From: Knoxdaviesia capensis
Taxonomy: Eukaryota > Ascomycota > Sordariomycetes > Microascales > Gondwanamycetaceae
DNA length: 64,000 nt
NCBI GenBank assembly: GCA_001510575.1
Contig: LNGK01000008.1
Location: 4,081,541 to 4,145,540 of the forward strand
Reading direction: 5' to 3'
Positions 59,443-64,000 of the stretch are shown here, one piece after another; within the stretch, counting starts at the first letter, position 1; every line of letters starts with the position of its first letter. Under the pieces are notes generated by a model. That model was not told where the DNA came from, searched no databases, and was given only the letters and a program-made list of their open reading frames with translations. The position numbers and the translations under genes are program-made.

Positions 59443-62400
59443 AGTCTTTTCCGGGTCCAGGTTTCCTTTCTCCAAGGTTCAGTAAGTCTTACCAGGAATC
59501 CCTCCTCTGAACTCCGGAGGAAACATATGGCACTAATAGAATGAAGAACACTTATCTCACCACGCGGTTATTTGATGGACGGATGAGGAATCACTCTATG
59601 AGCGGAACCGCGCTGGTTCAATTCACAAGCCAGGATGACACGATCCCCATGCCTGATGCTGATTTTATGAAGGTCCACTCTATAGTCTCCTAGGATTCTT
59701 CATGTCAGTGGGTTTAGTCGTGAAAGTGGAAAGGCTAGTGAGACCGCCTTCTTGAGAGTCAACTCTAGGGTTGATCCCTAGTGGTATCATCCTGTTGAAG
59801 ATGATTTCTTTTTCTTTTTTTGTGAGCAAGGACCGGGTTTGTTGAATTTCATCAACAAGAAAAGTCATGCCAATACTATTCTCCTAGCAGAAATACAGAG
59901 ACACGATTGGTCTAGCACACACACTCCAGGCATAACAACAAGAGGGCATCCGCATTTATGCTATATGCTGGTGACATATGCCTCTTTTTATTTTATTTTA
60001 ATTTATTTTTATTCTATATAAATCCTTTTTTTTTTTGAAATAACCCGTGGTGACACAGTCACATTTGATGGCATTACTCCAGAACCGTCGATGGGGACCG
60101 GATGCACAATGGCAGAATCCGAAATTTTTCTGGCTGTGCAGGGCTGTTTGACATTGCAGAGAATGCGTGTCCCCCCCATCCGCGAAATATGGACATCGTG
60201 TATCCATCCCTCATTGTTGACCGGGGTCAGCCGGTGGCAGAGAGCTACCTAGCGAGCAGCTATGGTGATATTTCCGTGGCAGTCGGCTTAAGACGGATGT
60301 GAGGGTGTGGGACAATGGGCGAACCTCATCCGTCTGGCCGAAGACGCTTTAGGAAGAAAACATCCAGATGCAGCCCGCTGGTTGTTTCCGCAGACCAAGA
60401 GTCCACAGCCCACCTTGGCTATTCGACACTATGTTATGCACTACGGTGGAAGAGGGGGCCCTGAAGCTGTCTCTCTCTCCACAGCGAGGATGAGCCAGTG
60501 GTGAGAATCAGGGATTTAGGAAGTGATGAAAGAAAACTCGCCCCAAAACGAAACGAAATACTGTACATAGGACACGCCGGTTACTTACCCGCACGGGGAG
60601 AGCGTGATCACCGAAGTTTATTGACCTGGACGCTACTGCTGTGGAAGGACGAACATCTCCCGCTTCCGAAGAATATCATCGGCACAGGGACTTCGGGGCC
60701 ACACACACACACACCTTCTCTCTCCCCCCCCCTCTCTGTGGATGCTGTTGGCTCTAACACATGCATGAACCTTTGACACTACAGCCGCCTAGCCCGGTAA
60801 CAACCAACTAGTAGCGAATACGATCATGGCACACGTTTTGTTCGGAAGTACTTGGAGCGAGGGCTGTTCGGTCTAGTGAAGACGCGGATAGCCGCACCCA
60901 GACTTTTCTTGCTGATGCTGCTCTGTGATCAAACGAAATATCAGCAGCCACATTATGCTGTGTAAGGCCTAATCCTGTGAACTCCATGGATCCGGGCTGA
61001 ATGGGGGGCATATGATATCACATCTGAGCACACACAGCACATATTGGAATGTCAGCTTAAGGTTGTGTCACCGTGATACGGGCACAAACAACCAGCCAAT
61101 CTGATAATTTCTGGGTGTCTTGTGAAAGGGGGACGGGGCGGACAGACAATAAAACGCCGTATTCCCCGGAGATGGATGCTGTGCGCCACTGCAATTTCAA
61201 CGACTAAGTGTGGACTACACAATAGAACAGCAACTACAAAAATAAAGAGAAAAAATAAAGAACGAACGGAAAAGAATTCTACAGGGTCCACGAGTGCCGA
61301 AGCTTCTCTTCGCTCCAGGGGATCGCAAAAGGGCCTGAAGACAGCAAGTGGAGAGAGCTGCAAGGAAATTTTGAGCTGCGACATCAACCCTGGTTCCCTG
61401 CTTGCCACTCATATTAAGTGTGCTTGGTGTAGCTACTGCAGATCATGTTCGGAGCGAGCACAAACCACAGATCAGTTGACGAGTATGTTCCCCGGTTCAG
61501 GGAACTGAGAGCGAGAAGAACAAAGGACGCCATTTCTGATGTGAAGATTTGTGAGCAGTGAAAATCTTAAGTGAAGTGTGTGTGGTATCTGTAATGGAGA
61601 CAACACCAGCTAAAAATACTGGATGCAGGATTTGCCAACCAGGGGGGGCCCTCCGAGGGATTTGAGGATTGCATATGCAAGAAAGGGGACAACGAGAAAA
61701 CCAACGCTTCGATCACCGAAAAGTGTTCGATGAAGAAATGCACTCCTAAGGGTTATCGGCCTCGCTTCCATTACGGCGAGTACTCCTTCACTTTGATGAT
61801 TTTTTCCGTCCTCTGGTTTTTCACGGTACGCAAAATATTGGGAAAGTAAAATTGACGATTTCGTTTTCTCTTTTCCATCACAGTCACATTTTGGAAAAGG
61901 CCTTGCAAAGGGGACAAGCCCTGCAGCAATGGTGAAGCTGATTGGCCGGATATACCGTGTCGTACTTGTGCTTGGCTGGAAATCCTTTCTTTCTTCCTTT
62001 CAGTAGGTTTAGCTGAACTTTCATCTCGATATCTCTGATCAGCCTAGAACGGGGCTCTCTACTGTACAGTGTATCTCTCTCTCTCTCTCTCCTCTCTTTC
62101 TCCTCTGTCTCTCGTTAGGGTATGCGGGCCGGATCATGAAGAACGAGTGAGGGACGGTTTACACGATGGAACTGAAGCCACGTTGTCTGCACGATGACTG
62201 ACTCCCCCCTTTTTCTTATCACACCCGGAAAAAGAACATAGCGAGACACATGTTGGTGGCCTCACTGCTCCAGCCTGCCGGCTGATCTCGCGGCTCTTCG
62301 ATGCTTAAGACTCTTTCTCTTCTTAGGTTCAAGCATGCTCTGACAAATGGGTATGTTACAACGTGAAGCCGAGAACGACTTTATAAGCCCACAATCGGCA

Positions 62401-62878
62401 TGTGGAGACAGTCCAGCAAAGAGCGAGAGAGACACCGAAGACCAAAAAGCACGCCTTTTGCCCAGCAGGAACCAACAGACCGACTATGCCGTAATGAAAG
62501 CCCCGGACATGTCCGAAGAGGGTCACACAGTACGCGCGTGAGACGGGCCATGAGAAAGCTTCGCTGCACTGGAGTACGACCCGGCCAAGAAGATAATGAA
62601 CGTGCAAAAGAGCAGCAACAGGCAGAGGAGAGGGAGACTATGTCAAAAAACAGGCCTCAAATAACAACCTTTCGATTCTTGCAGCTTTTAGTTTACGTGA
62701 CTATGACTTTGAAATTCTTGCTACCACGATAGCGCATCTTCAACGGATTGTGCGTGTGGACAGGGATGGCGTGAGAGCGGGCCGGGGGTGGCTCAGCGAA
62801 GAAGACAAATACAACAAGGGGACGGCGGAAAAGAGATTTGAACGAGAGAGAAGAGGCATCTATTGCAGGAGGAAAATA

Positions 62879-62937
62879 AGACACAGAAAAAAAGACACAG
62901 AAAAAAAAGACAGAAAAAAAGAGACAGAAAAAAAACA
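62879..62937 (+). repeat. A-rich CAGA-type degenerate tandem repeat
   Basis: Four units of the form GA(CA)CAG followed by seven or eight A residues, differing in length. Probably slippage-derived. Confidence 0.8.
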
Positions 62938-64000
62938 AGAGGACCAACCGTGACGGTCCTATCGATATTGGACCATGATATTGATTCCCCTTTTCGCCCT
63001 CACACGTTGACGTTTCATTGCAAGCATTGGCAGCGGCGGCGGAAAAGAAAAGCAGAACCCCGTCCTCATCTTGTTCTCATCATCCTCTTGTGACTTGACG
63101 TAATACGCACGACCGAGAGGGAGATAGGAGAAGGCTCCGGAATAAATGGACTGTTGGGGATCAAGTGACGATGTGCAAAAAGTCATAATCGGGAGCCGTA
63201 AAGACCTGGTATCCACACTGCTGAAGACCTGTGAAATAGTGAATTATGAGAAGAAGCGAGATAAAGAGAGAGAGCGAGAGAACAAAGAATCCCTCCCTCT
63301 CTCCCTGTCCCTAAGCGAGCGAGACCTGGATGGAATGGACCTGGACCCAATTTTTGGCTTTATTATTATTATTTCAATTGTTTTTTCTGCTGTCCTGATC
63401 CCTGTTCCGGGCCCGACAGTTTGGTAACGGCTTATCCTACCCTTGAAGAGGGGAAAAAGAGAAAATCGCTGTTGGCATTGTAACGGTGTCAGTGGAGAAG
63501 AACGAAGAAAAAAAAATAAAAATGGGTGGGTGGGTCTCCGAATTGGGGATAGGCAGACTCTCTAGGGTGATTGAGAGTGAGAAGACGAAGAGAATGAAGA
63601 GAGAGAGAGAGAGAGAGACAGGAAGAGTTGAAGGATTCTTTCGTCGTGCTTGCTTTTCTGGCAGTCTTTTTCGAAGACCGAAGGCAGCGGCTTCGGCCTC
63701 ATCGATTCACATGCAGACATCGCCTTGAAGATATCTCTTTCATGGCCGATATCCCGGTCTCCCTGGCTTCCGCTGAATATGCTATCCCTCCTGGATATTT
63801 CACAACGCATCATATACTGTGCGGGCAATACTGTGGGAACCAACCGCATAGATAACGGCCCATAATACGTGCCCGATGCCGTCTCCCCATCACTGCCTAT
63901 CCAACCCGTGGTCCATGCACTCACTATGTAATATCTGAGGATTTGTAACTATTTCACACAGTCTCACATTTCTTTCGTGCTCCCTCCCTCCCTCCCAACT

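Larger units (their letters stand above)
58109..64000. other. Gene-poor region at the right end of the window
   Basis: About 5.9 kb without a recognisable gene. It holds ATTTCAGC repeats at 58352-58375, a CCCAGTACTGGG palindrome at 58375-58386, a telomere-like patch at 58425-58444 and a 25-bp imperfect tandem repeat at 59072-59121. It also has an A-rich CAGA-type repeat at 62879-62937 and a GA run near 63600. One unrecognised ORF is listed at 59442-59146. The flanking gene on the right lies outside the window. Confidence 0.5.

Overview
The window looks like nuclear DNA of a filamentous ascomycete, most likely Eurotiales (Aspergillus/Penicillium type). Genes are interrupted by short GT-AG introns, mostly 60-240 nt. 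Coding sequence prefers C or G at third positions, and leaders are pyrimidine-rich on the sense strand. The gene set (NoxR, a TeaC/Tea4-type SH3 protein, a large NAD-dependent glutamate dehydrogenase, kynureninase) fits this group. Placement below the order level is inference; no search could be run.

Layout. Seven genes are recognisable. noxR-type NADPH oxidase regulator (6773-8906, +). Mitochondrial glutamyl-tRNA synthetase (12133-9961, -). A class A J-protein of the Ydj1/Xdj1 type with a C-terminal CaaX-like box (13280-14859, +), which shares a divergent promoter region with the synthetase. Ribosomal protein eL32 (15665-16561, +). A TeaC/Tea4/Bud14-type SH3 polarity protein with a PP1-docking motif (22527-19138, -). 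NAD-dependent glutamate dehydrogenase (31307-27910, -). Kynureninase (43730-45460, +). Exon-intron structures were worked out by hand from splice sites, frame continuity and family conservation. A 41-codon ORF on the minus strand at 17676-17551, with a good start context and an N-myristoylation-like start, is the best candidate for an overlooked small protein.

The rest is unusually gene-poor: 6.8 kb before noxR, 5.4 kb upstream of teaC, 12.4 kb between the glutamate dehydrogenase and kynureninase genes, and 18.5 kb after kynureninase to the end of the window. These deserts hold simple repeats (CA, GA, CT, GT), short tandem duplications, a telomere-like patch, a 13-N assembly gap next to a G run, and a recurrent palindrome-related motif (TACTGTAC/TACAGTAC). 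Strong isolated splice donors suggest that the glutamate dehydrogenase gene may have spliced non-coding leader exons inside the 12.4-kb region. A few unrecognised ORFs or exons are listed at low confidence.

The genes do not form a pathway cluster. They are housekeeping (translation, chaperone, nitrogen and NAD metabolism) plus two hyphal growth regulators (NoxR, TeaC). I found no CRISPR array, no intact transposon, no rRNA and no tRNA that I could support.
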